Assembly: GCF_000020505.1 (NCBI RefSeq)
Contig: NC_011027.1
Location: 604,001-668,000 of the forward strand
Length of the DNA: 64,000 nucleotides
Source: Chlorobaculum parvum NCIB 8327
GTDB taxonomy: Bacteria; Bacteroidota; Chlorobiia; Chlorobiales; Chlorobiaceae
Direction of reading: 5' to 3'
Shown: in pieces, positions 44,706-52,168 of the stretch
How the letters are laid out: every line of letters starts with the position of its first letter
Position numbering within the stretch: position 1 is the first letter of the stretch
Made by a program: the position numbers and the translations under genes
Notes under the pieces: model-generated
Told to the model about the DNA's origin: nothing
Seen by the model: only the letters and a program-made list of their open reading frames with translations
The model's database searches: none

Positions 44706-45440
44706 GCGAAAACCGAGCCGGTTCCGGTCAAGCTTGAGCCGGAGGTTGCTCTTGGTGCTTACATGGGACTGCTCGAAGAGCATCTGGGAGGCATTCTGCG
44801 AACCGAAAAGGTCGTTGCCGAGAGCATCGAGGCGATGTCGGGCAGGTGGGACATGGTTTGGCCGCTGCTTGCACGTTTCAGCCAGGATCTGCCGACCGAT
44901 GCTGCGGTGTGGTACATGATGCCCGACGGTCGTTACTTCTCCACCGCAAAAGGTGGACTGACCGATCAGAATCTCAGTGACCGCGCCTATTTCCCGACAC
45001 TCAAGGCCGGCAAGGAGGTACTCGGTGAGCTGGTAATCAGCAAATCGATCGGCCAGCGCTCGATCATCGTTGCTACGCCGGTGTTCTCTGCTGAAGGCAA
45101 GCTCGTCGCGGCGATTGGCGTTTCGGTCGATGCGGTCAAGCTTGCCGAGCTTGTCGAATCCCGCATGACTCTGCCGGACAACACCTACTTCTATGCGCTC
45201 GATGCCAACACCAAAGTCACGTTGCACCGCTATCAGGCGCGGCTGTTCAAAACGGTTTCCGAAGTCGGTAATGACGAAAGCCTCGGCGATGATTTCAAGA
45301 AGGTGATGGGCAAGGAGCAGGGGGTTTTCGACTATTCACTCAACGGCAAGAACATGACCTCGATTTTCCGGAAATCTCCGGTTCTCGGCTGGTACTTCTT
45401 CATCGCCCAAGAGGCCCAAGAGGCCCAAGAGGTCAAGTAA
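44637..45440 (+). CDS. Secreted single-cache-domain protein
   Basis: 267 residues. Signal peptide MSRFISILMSAVLALCLLTVRAEA, then a cache-type sensor domain (AAVWYMMPDGRYFSTAKGGLTDQNLSDRAYFPTLKAGKEVLGELVISKSIGQRSIIVATPVFSAEGKLVAAIGVSVDAVKLAELV), with a second half that reads like the membrane-proximal cache subdomain. Unlike chemoreceptors or kinases it has no second membrane helix and no cytoplasmic output domain. It may be a periplasmic ligand-binding protein. It ends in a 9-base repeat, GAGGCCCAA three times (AQEAQEAQEVK). The stop overlaps nearly with the deaminase start (2 bases). Confidence 0.8.
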   Translation: MSRFISILMSAVLALCLLTVRAEAKTEPVPVKLEPEVALGAYMGLLEEHLGGILRTEKVVAESIEAMSGRWDMVWPLLARFSQDLPTDAAVWYMMPDGRYFSTAKGGLTDQNLSDRAYFPTLKAGKEVLGELVISKSIGQRSIIVATPVFSAEGKLVAAIGVSVDAVKLAELVESRMTLPDNTYFYALDANTKVTLHRYQARLFKTVSEVGNDESLGDDFKKVMGKEQGVFDYSLNGKNMTSIFRKSPVLGWYFFIAQEAQEAQEVK

Positions 45441-45441
45441 G

Positions 45442-45888
45442 ATGGACAGAGATCGGGAGTTTATGGCGCTGGCCCTCGAACAGGCGAGGAAAAGCTATGA
45501 AGAGGGCGGCGTGCCGGTCGGGGCGGTGATGGTTGAAAATGGCAAGCTCATCGCCGCCGGCCATAACCAGCGCGTGCAGAACGCCGACCCGATTGCGCAC
45601 GGCGAGATGGACTGCATTCGGAAAGCGGGCCGCCGCGCCCGGTACGACACCGTGACGCTCTACACAACGCTTTCGCCCTGCATGATGTGCGCGGGTGCAA
45701 TCGTGCAATTCGGCATCGGGCGGGTCGTTGTCGGGGAGGACAGGAACTTCAAGGGCAACGCCGAATTCCTCCGCGAGCATGGCGTCGAAGTCACGCTTCT
45801 TGACGACGAAGGGTGCCGTGCCCTGATGGACACCTTCATAGCCGAACGCCCCGATTTGTGGGATGAGGATATTGCCGGTAATGAGTGA
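45442..45888 (+). CDS. Fcy1-like cytidine/cytosine deaminase family protein
   Basis: 148 residues of the zinc-dependent deaminase fold. Zinc ligands and the proton-shuttle glutamate are His53 and Glu55 in IAHGEMDCIR, and Cys80/Cys83 in TLSPCMMCAG. The sequence follows yeast cytosine deaminase along its length (GGVPVGAVM, HNQRVQNADPIAHGE, TLYTTLSPCMMCAGAIVQFG, VVVGEDRNFKG, and the end AERPDLWDEDI), more than it follows tRNA adenosine deaminase TadA. A role in pyrimidine salvage is likely, but the substrate is not proven. The ATG is two bases after the cache-gene stop. Confidence 0.85.
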   Translation: MDRDREFMALALEQARKSYEEGGVPVGAVMVENGKLIAAGHNQRVQNADPIAHGEMDCIRKAGRRARYDTVTLYTTLSPCMMCAGAIVQFGIGRVVVGEDRNFKGNAEFLREHGVEVTLLDDEGCRALMDTFIAERPDLWDEDIAGNE

Positions 45889-45948
45889 AAAACTGATGAG
45901 AGCGGCAGGGCATTGCGTCCGCTTCAGAACGCCAAGTGGAGCGTTTTC

Positions 45949-46593
45949 ATGACTTGGTTCAAGAGAAGCTTGCAGGCGTTGGTGCCGGTGGTGATGATCC
46001 TGATCGTCATGGCGGTGATGAACGGGTCGGCGAAAGAGGAGCCAGCGCCGAACGCCCTTGCCTTGCACATCGATGAGCAAGCGGTTGAAAACGGTGACAT
46101 GATTTTTCGCCGTGGCGTGGGATTGGTGAGCGATTTTGTCGTTTCGGTTGACCAAGCATCCCGGTTCTCCCATGTCGGGATTATCTGCAAACAGGACGGG
46201 CAGACCTATGTGATCCATATTCTTCCCGATGAAGGGCGTGGTGATGACGATTCCGTGCGAATGGAACCTCTTTCTCTTTTCCTGTCGCCCGCCAATGCTT
46301 CCGGTTTTGCCGTATGCCGCTTGTCCGGCAAGCATCGCGCAGTTGCGCAGCGTGCTGCCAGCCAGGCGCTCGCCTTTTGGAAAAAACAGGTATGTTACGA
46401 CTACGACCTCGATGCCTCCAATGCTCGACGCCTCTATTGCTCGGAACTGGTCTGGCAGGCATACAAAATGGCCGGGATCGACCTTACCGACGGCGTGTTG
46501 CAACGGGTGACCATTCCGTTCTATCAGGGGCGATATGTCCTGATTTCGAGGTTGCTGAACAGCCGCTGGCTTGAAACTCTACAACAACAATAA
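45949..46593 (+). CDS. YiiX/YebB-like NlpC/P60-family cysteine hydrolase
   Basis: 214 residues with an N-terminal membrane or signal helix (about 8-27, LVPVVMILIVMAVMNGSA), then the permuted papain-like domain: FSHVGIICKQ (catalytic His), LYCSELVWQAYKMAGIDL (catalytic Cys). Members cleave peptide or lipid amide bonds; which substrate applies here is unknown. ATG 45949 is preferred to TTG 45913. It follows the deaminase by 60 bases. Confidence 0.8.
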   Translation: MTWFKRSLQALVPVVMILIVMAVMNGSAKEEPAPNALALHIDEQAVENGDMIFRRGVGLVSDFVVSVDQASRFSHVGIICKQDGQTYVIHILPDEGRGDDDSVRMEPLSLFLSPANASGFAVCRLSGKHRAVAQRAASQALAFWKKQVCYDYDLDASNARRLYCSELVWQAYKMAGIDLTDGVLQRVTIPFYQGRYVLISRLLNSRWLETLQQQ

Positions 46594-46607
46594 AACAGGG
46601 AGGCGAG

Positions 46608-46997
46608 ATGAAGCTGACATCTCTTCGTGCAACGGTGCTGGTTATGATGATGGCGTTACTGGCATCATGCGGTTTGTTCAAACCGGGGCCGTCAAAGGTG
46701 GTCAAGAATTTCTATCATGATGTCGAGGCGGGCAAGATTGAAGAGGCGACAAAGCTGTTTTCTGCCCAGGTTCAGCAAACCTTCGGCTCGAAACTTTCCA
46801 CGGTCATGTCGTCTCAAACCCGGAAAATCGAACAGAAAGGCGGCATCAAATCCATTGACACCAAGGAGAACATCACGGGCGATCTCGCAAAGGTGGAGTA
46901 CACGGTGACCTATAAAGATGGCTCGACAGAACAGGGTTCGATCGACCTGATCAAGGAGAAGGGGGACTGGAAGATTCAGTTAGGCCCGAACAAGTAG
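46608..46997 (+). CDS. DUF4878-type lipoprotein
   Basis: 129 residues. The signal peptide ends in a lipobox ALLASCGLF (Cys21). The domain, about 30-129, begins PSKVVKNFYHDVEAGKIEEATKLFS and ends YKDGSTEQGSIDLIKEKGDWKIQLG, as in the NTF2-like DUF4878 lipoproteins. Role unknown. It comes 14 bases after the YiiX gene and has its own terminator. Confidence 0.8.
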   Translation: MKLTSLRATVLVMMMALLASCGLFKPGPSKVVKNFYHDVEAGKIEEATKLFSAQVQQTFGSKLSTVMSSQTRKIEQKGGIKSIDTKENITGDLAKVEYTVTYKDGSTEQGSIDLIKEKGDWKIQLGPNK

Positions 46998-47053
46998 GCG
47001 GCGGAACCGGCCTCAATCCAAGGAGGACGAAAACTTTTTTGAGAGCACAGCAG

Positions 47054-47077
47054 GGCAGGCCGGGGGGCCTGCCTTTT
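47054..47077 (+). terminator. Rho-independent terminator
   Basis: GGCAGGCC (47054-47061), loop GGGG, GGCCTGCC (47066-47073), TTTT. It ends the deaminase-YiiX-lipoprotein group; ftsE converges from the other side. Confidence 0.75.
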
Positions 47078-47105
47078 GCATTTCCGGTTCAGCGGAATCT
47101 CATTC

Positions 47106-47825
47106 TCACGACGCCTTCGCTGTCGCTTTGGGGACGGGGCGCCAGCAGGTGCCGGTGGGCGCAGGTTCGATGGTACATTCGACGAGGTTCATGTCGCTGA
47201 TCATGAGCGTGCGCGAAGGGTGGTGGCGCACAAGCTCGTAATCGTGAGTGCCGATGATGACGCTGATGCCGCTGTCGTTGATCTTCTTCAGGTATTCGAG
47301 GATTTCGAGCGAGGTCTCGGGATCGAGGTTCCCGGTGGGTTCATCGGCAATGATAGCGATCGGGTTGCCGACCAGCGCACGTGCGATGGCTACCCGCTGC
47401 TGTTCGCCGCCGGAGAGGTTTTCCACCATCTCTTTTGCGGAGTTTTCAAGGCCGACCTCTTTCAGGGCGGTCAGCACCTTCTCCTTGATAAGCGAGTGTT
47501 TGGTGCCGGTGACCTTGAGCACAAAGGCAAGGTTGTCGTACACGTTGCGGTCTTCGAGCAGCCTGAAGTCCTGGAATACGATGCCGAGTTTGCGCCGGAG
47601 CATGGCGATCTTGCGCCGCCGGACTCCTCTTGAGCTTAGGCCGTTGACGATGACTTCGCCTTTTGACGGCTTGACTTCCATATAGAGCGATTTGAGCAGC
47701 GTGGTTTTGCCGCTGCCGCTCCGGCCGACGATATAGACCAGCTCGCCGGGCTGGATGGTGAGATTCAGGTTCCTGAAAATGGGCCTCTTTCCGAGGTCGA
47801 GGTCGGTGTTGATGAAGGCGATCAT
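47106..47825 (-). CDS. ftsE: Cell-division ATP-binding protein FtsE (or FtsE-like ABC ATPase)
   Basis: ABC ATPase that with FtsX signals to periplasmic peptidoglycan hydrolase activators such as EnvC. The 239-residue protein has Walker A GRSGSGKT at 34-41, signature [15 protein letters not shown], Walker [17 protein letters not shown] and the H-loop GTHDYELV. A short C-terminal extension follows. FtsX is not in this window. Its stop is 4 bases from pdxA, with pdxA and the DUF4293 gene upstream in the same direction. Confidence 0.9.
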   Translation of the reverse strand: MIAFINTDLDLGKRPIFRNLNLTIQPGELVYIVGRSGSGKTTLLKSLYMEVKPSKGEVIVNGLSSRGVRRRKIAMLRRKLGIVFQDFRLLEDRNVYDNLAFVLKVTGTKHSLIKEKVLTALKEVGLENSAKEMVENLSGGEQQRVAIARALVGNPIAIIADEPTGNLDPETSLEILEYLKKINDSGISVIIGTHDYELVRHHPSRTLMISDMNLVECTIEPAPTGTCWRPVPKATAKAS

Positions 47826-47828
47826 GGG

Positions 47829-48833
47829 TTACTCTGTAGTTTGCGTTCTGTTCCTTGCGATGGTTGCGGCAAGCCGTGTGGCTTCGAGAAAACTGCGTTC
47901 CGACGCGGTGCCCTTGCCCGCTTTGTCGAAGCCGGTGCCGTGGTCAGGCGAAGTGCGGACGATGGGCAGGCCGAGCGTGACGTTGATGCCCGTGTCAAAG
48001 GCGAGCACCTTGAAGGGCAGCAAGCCCTGGTCATGGTACATGGCGACGATGAGGTCGTAATCAAGGTAGCGTTTCGCGCCGAAAAATCCGTCCGCCGGAA
48101 AGGGGCCTTCGATCTGCATCGACCTCGCCAGCCGCTCGATTGCCGGCTGGATGATGGTCGTCTCTTCGTTGCCCATGACGCCGCCGTCCGAGGCGTGCGG
48201 GTTCAGACCGAGCACGGCGATCTTCGGCGATTCGAGCCGGAAGTCGCGCTGCATCGATCCGGCGAGCGTGGTGAAAAAGCCGTCCAGATCCATCGACCGC
48301 ACCAGCTCCGGCACTTTCGCGAGCGCTTCGTGGATCGTGGCCAGCGCGACCTTGAGGCCGGAGACCGGATCGACGAAGAGCATGATTTGCGACGAGACGC
48401 CGAAGAAATCAGCGAGGAAATCGGTGTGGCCGGTGTTGCGATAACCGGCGAGCGCAATCGCCTCCTTGTGCAGCGGCGCGGTGACCAGCGCGTCGCAGAC
48501 TCCGTCACGACAGAGCGTGGCGGCGGTTTCAAGCGAGCGCATCGCAATCTCCCCGGCGGTTTTCGAGAGTGTACCGGGCTCGACGGTATCCGGCTCGGCA
48601 ACGCTCAGCACGTGCAGTACGCCCGGTTCAGGCGCGATGGTCGCAATAGCATCTGCCCCGCCGATTTGCCGCAATTCCACCGGCAGGTCGAGCCGGTCGC
48701 GATAAAATTCAAGCGCTTTGAACGATCCGGCGACGACGCAGGTGTCCTTTCCCGAAGGCAGTGCGAGCACGCTTTTCAGGATGATTTCAGGGCCGATGCC
48801 GTGGATGTCGCCAATTGAAAAAACGATGCGCAT
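47829..48833 (-). CDS. pdxA: 4-hydroxythreonine-4-phosphate dehydrogenase
   Basis: Step of the DXP-dependent pyridoxal phosphate pathway. The 334-residue protein has GDIHGIGPEIILKS, VTAPLHKEAIALAGYRNTGHTDFLADFFG (metal and substrate residues), ALNPHASDGGVMGNEE as GLNPHASDGGVMGNEE, YDLIVAMYHDQGLLPFKVLAFDTGINVTLGLPIVRTSPDHGTGFDKAG. It lies between the DUF4293 gene (2 bases) and ftsE (4 bases), so these three are one operon. Confidence 0.95.
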   Translation of the reverse strand: MRIVFSIGDIHGIGPEIILKSVLALPSGKDTCVVAGSFKALEFYRDRLDLPVELRQIGGADAIATIAPEPGVLHVLSVAEPDTVEPGTLSKTAGEIAMRSLETAATLCRDGVCDALVTAPLHKEAIALAGYRNTGHTDFLADFFGVSSQIMLFVDPVSGLKVALATIHEALAKVPELVRSMDLDGFFTTLAGSMQRDFRLESPKIAVLGLNPHASDGGVMGNEETTIIQPAIERLARSMQIEGPFPADGFFGAKRYLDYDLIVAMYHDQGLLPFKVLAFDTGINVTLGLPIVRTSPDHGTGFDKAGKGTASERSFLEATRLAATIARNRTQTTE

Positions 48834-48835
48834 TT

Positions 48836-49300
48836 TCAGAGCCTCTTGTACGCGGTGGCGATTTTCTCATCCTTCTTTACGCCGAGCGAGGCGAGCCAGA
48901 AGAAGATCGGTTCGGGAAGCAGCATAAACAGGCCGCTGCCGGGCGCGAAGCTGACCGACGTCGATTGCGTTTCGAGGTACTGTTTCAGGAAGTGCCCACC
49001 TACAAGCCCGGCAAGCAGGTCGGCTACGAACAGCACGAAACAGAGCACGATGAGCGTCTGCTGGAGCTTTCGTTTGTTGAACAGAAAAATGGTGACCAGT
49101 GCCACGATGCCGGTGAGGGGCGAAAGAATGCCGCCCGCAATGCTTCCGGCGGAGACGATCATTCCCGCGCCATCCACGCTGGTGAAGTCGCCGAACAGCA
49201 CGACGGTATTGGTCGTAAAGACCCAGAACGGAAAGGCCATGCTGAAAAAGGCGAGCAGCGCAGCGATCAGAAGATAAAGGCTTTGGATTCTGCTTAACAT
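48836..49300 (-). CDS. DUF4293 membrane protein
   Basis: 154 residues with four membrane helices and the family start MLSRIQSLYLLIAALLAFFSMAFPFW; the family is found mainly in Bacteroidota and Chlorobiota. Its end reads VKKDEKIATAYKRL, the typical KDExLVRSxDRLR-like tail. Function unknown. First gene of the operon with pdxA and ftsE. Confidence 0.85.
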   Translation of the reverse strand: MLSRIQSLYLLIAALLAFFSMAFPFWVFTTNTVVLFGDFTSVDGAGMIVSAGSIAGGILSPLTGIVALVTIFLFNKRKLQQTLIVLCFVLFVADLLAGLVGGHFLKQYLETQSTSVSFAPGSGLFMLLPEPIFFWLASLGVKKDEKIATAYKRL

Positions 49301-49400
49301 AGTCGTTCAGAGTTTGCACTTGATCCGGCAGGCGTCGTTTCAAGATCGCGCCGGAAGAAGTTGGATTGAGGTTCAGGGCATTTGCCTGAATATACGGAAA

Positions 49401-50687
49401 TCACGATTTCGTCCGGCAATGCTGTGCGATGTCGCGGGTGATAATAACGGTAGCTCCGAGTCGGGCATTGACATACCCTGCGGCCTTTTCTCCGGTCTTT
49501 TTCAGTTGCGTAGCATCTTCGACGAATGTGGTAAGCGCTTGCCGGAGTTCGGATTCATCGCAGACAACCTTGGCCGCTCCGGCGTCAATGAGCCCTGCGG
49601 CCTCAGGGGAGTTGCCGTAGCGCGGCCCGAAGAGCACCGGAATGCCGTGCACGGCCGGTTCGATAGTGTTGTGCACGTTCACGCCGAAGCCGCCGCCTAC
49701 GTAAGCGATCGATGCGATGGCGTACAACTCGGCGAGGTAGCCGACCTGATCGACGACGAGCACCTGCTTTGCCGGGTCGAAGGTTTCGCCCATCTCCGAA
49801 ATGGTCACGGCGTCGATATTTTGCTGCCGGAGGAACTGCATCAGCCGCTGGATGTTCTCCCGATCAACCTTGTGCGGCACCAGCACGAGACTGAGTTTCG
49901 TGCGAAGCAAAAGCCATGCTGGCACGAGAATCGCTTCGTCCGGCTCCCAGGTGCTTCCGCCGACCAGCACCGGTCTGTCGCGGAACAGAGGGGTGAGGCG
50001 CGCCGCGCGCTCGTCGCTTTTTTTCTGTCGCTCGAAGACCTGATCGAATCGAGGATCGCCCGCAGTAAAGACCGTCCGGCAGCCAAACCGGTTCTGGAAG
50101 GTTTCGCGGTCGTTGCCATCGATGGTGTAAATAGAGTCAAACAGCGCAAAAATCTCCCGGTAAAAGCCACTGAGGGCGGGCTTCAGATAGGGAGAACCCG
50201 GCGGGAGCGCGGCAGCGGCAAGGATCATTCTCGCGCCGCTTTTCTTGATGGCTTCGAGGTGATTCGGCCAGAAGTCGTAGCGCATCAGCATGAAAATATC
50301 CGCGCCGATCATGTCGGCCAGCCTCCGCGCGTTCTGCGGTGTGTCGAGCGGCAGGTAGAAGACCGCCGCCGCGTCGGGGTAGTGCTTGCGGGTCTCATAA
50401 CCCGAGTCGGAGAAAAAGGAGACCACGACGTCCAGATCCGGCAACTGCTGCCGGAGTTCTGCGATGATCGGGCGGGCCTGTTCGAACTCGCCGACTGACG
50501 AGGCGTGAACCCAGAGGCGGCATTTGGGTTCCGGCAACACGTTCAGTCGCGTTTGAAGCTCTTCAAACAGGTTTGCGCGCGCCTCGGCAAAGGTCTTTAG
50601 CCTCGGCTTGCGCGACGCCAGCAGCCGGAGCAGATGCGGTTGAAGCGGAGAGAGAAACCGGTATGCGGCGAGGGCGAGTGAAGCCAT
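49401..50687 (-). CDS. waaA: 3-deoxy-D-manno-octulosonic acid (Kdo) transferase
   Basis: Transfers Kdo to lipid A on the cytoplasmic face of the inner membrane. The 428-residue GT30/GT-B protein has an N-terminal membrane-associated segment, the conserved HASSVGEFEQARPI (Glu67 as the acid/base candidate), MRYDFWPNHLEAI, and in the C-terminal half GGSTWEPDEAILVPAW, LVLVPHKVDRENI and GGGFGVNVHNTIEPAVHGIPVLFGPRYGNS. Divergent from the archease gene. Confidence 0.93.
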   Translation of the reverse strand: MASLALAAYRFLSPLQPHLLRLLASRKPRLKTFAEARANLFEELQTRLNVLPEPKCRLWVHASSVGEFEQARPIIAELRQQLPDLDVVVSFFSDSGYETRKHYPDAAAVFYLPLDTPQNARRLADMIGADIFMLMRYDFWPNHLEAIKKSGARMILAAAALPPGSPYLKPALSGFYREIFALFDSIYTIDGNDRETFQNRFGCRTVFTAGDPRFDQVFERQKKSDERAARLTPLFRDRPVLVGGSTWEPDEAILVPAWLLLRTKLSLVLVPHKVDRENIQRLMQFLRQQNIDAVTISEMGETFDPAKQVLVVDQVGYLAELYAIASIAYVGGGFGVNVHNTIEPAVHGIPVLFGPRYGNSPEAAGLIDAGAAKVVCDESELRQALTTFVEDATQLKKTGEKAAGYVNARLGATVIITRDIAQHCRTKS

Positions 50688-50827
50688 GATTTTTTTGATG
50701 GATAGATGCTATGCTCAAGGTAATAAAAAAAGTGCAAGGCGCGGGATGGCAAGCTGATGCTGCAATTCCGGTTCGGTGTTTTTTACATTGATGAGAGCAG
50801 CAAACATCAATACCGAAATACAGGAAC

Positions 50828-51229
50828 ATGCCGTTTTGCCAGCTTGAACATACCGCCGATCTGTGCTTCGAGGTGACCGCCGGGAGCTTTGCCGAGCTGC
50901 TCGGCGAGGCGTTGCGCGCCATGACGGAGTGGATCGGGCCGGAGTGGGGGACGGAGCAAGTCGAGCGCCCGTTCAGGATCGATGCGCCCGATCGCACGGC
51001 CGTGCTGGTCGATCTGCTCAACGAAGCGCTCACGCTCTCCCAGATTCATCGCGAAGCGTACGACGCGCTTGTCATCCGGTCGATCAGCGCCACGTTTGTC
51101 GAAGGCTCCTTTGTCGGCAAATCCATCAGCGGTGCGCGGGACGAGATCAAGGCGGTGACCTATCATGGCGCGAAGGTCGAAGAGCGTGCCGATGGTTCGT
51201 GGATGGCAATGGTGCTGATGGATATCTGA
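50828..51229 (+). CDS. Archease
   Basis: Small chaperone-like protein that activates the RNA ligase RtcB. The 133-residue protein has the family opening FCQLEHTADLCFEVTAGSFAELLGEALRAMTEWIG and the closing AVTYHGAKVEERADGSWMAMVLMDI (the KAVTYHxxxV core), with the metal-site Asp in HTADL and the final Asp. It overlaps the next gene (TGATG). RtcB itself is encoded at 56969-58366 on the same strand. Confidence 0.92.
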   Translation: MPFCQLEHTADLCFEVTAGSFAELLGEALRAMTEWIGPEWGTEQVERPFRIDAPDRTAVLVDLLNEALTLSQIHREAYDALVIRSISATFVEGSFVGKSISGARDEIKAVTYHGAKVEERADGSWMAMVLMDI

Positions 51230-51777
51230 TGGACGGCAGAAGGGTTTTCGTGGGGTTGCCTACGAGTCGTGACCTGGCTGAAGCGGCGATGGAGTTCCGG
51301 CAGTCGCATCGTGAACTGAAGGTGCGCTGGGTCAAACCGGAAAATCTGCACCTCACGATGGTGCCGCCGTGGCCGTGCGTCGATGTCGATGCGGTTTGCC
51401 GCGCCTTGCAGGACGAGGCCACGCGGCAAGCGCCTTTCGAGGTCACGTTCGAGCGCGTTTCGTTTGGCCCCGATTCGCGTCGCCCGAGGCTTGTCTGGGC
51501 TACCGGAAAAGCGCCCACCGGGATGCCGGAGTTTTCCGGAAGGCTTCTCGCGGCGTCAGGAGCGCCGGGAGAGTCCCGCAAGTCGTTCCTTTTGCATCTG
51601 ACCATCGCCCGGTTCAATTTGCGCGATTACGGCACGATGGGCGTCCGCAAACTGCGTGAACAGGTGGTGTGGACGGGCACGCTCGATTCGCTCTGTCTCT
51701 ACGAATCAATCCTCAAACCCGGCGGCGCCGAGTACCGTGAATTGTGCCGGTTCACGCTGACGGGTGGGGCGTTTTGA
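51229..51777 (+). CDS. thpR: RNA 2',3'-cyclic phosphodiesterase (2H family)
   Basis: Opens or ligates RNA ends carrying 2',3'-cyclic phosphate or 2'-5' links. The 182-residue protein has the two catalytic HxT motifs: His41-Thr43 (ENLHLTMVP) and His123-Thr125 (LLHLTIARF). RRVFVGLP at the N-terminus is the usual start. Its ATG overlaps the archease stop, so the two are translationally coupled. The coupling places it in an RNA-end repair setting with archease and RtcB. Confidence 0.92.
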   Translation: MDGRRVFVGLPTSRDLAEAAMEFRQSHRELKVRWVKPENLHLTMVPPWPCVDVDAVCRALQDEATRQAPFEVTFERVSFGPDSRRPRLVWATGKAPTGMPEFSGRLLAASGAPGESRKSFLLHLTIARFNLRDYGTMGVRKLREQVVWTGTLDSLCLYESILKPGGAEYRELCRFTLTGGAF

Positions 51778-52168
51778 GTTCGACGTTTGCTCTCTTTAAA
51801 AAAGAAATTCTTCTTTGGCAGAATAAAATCGTATCATGATGCCCGATTAACGATGATTCGATCTGTTTGCGTTTTCTTTGCTTTGTGTGCAAACCTGATC
51901 GGTCAGGTGTTTTTGTGATGTGGTGATGATGCCAAGAAAGAGCCAGGAAATCCGGCTGAGTTAGCCATTTTCCTGCTGATTGCGATGGATCGATGGCGGG
52001 AACCCTCCTGCCACAGGACTGATGTGAGACCCCTCTTCATTTCTCTTCTTTCCAGCATTACGGCCACGTACGCCCCGCGAAAAGGGCTTTTTACGGGCAC
52101 GGTAACGACGTGGCAAGCAAGTTGCTTACGACGTGGCGGTGCTTTCATTAATGACATGGAAAGAGACT
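51778..52168 (+). other. Long leader before the DEAD-box helicase gene
   Basis: About 390 non-coding bases. Two copies of ACGACGTGGC (52106 and 52128 region) flank AAGCAAGTTGCTT, a short dyad. No ORF with support. Cold-inducible helicase genes often have long structured leaders, which this could be; I cannot show it. Confidence 0.4.

Noticed and set aside
45442-45888. Naming the deaminase TadA
   Set aside because: Motifs are shared, but the full-length pattern follows yeast Fcy1; I leave the symbol empty.
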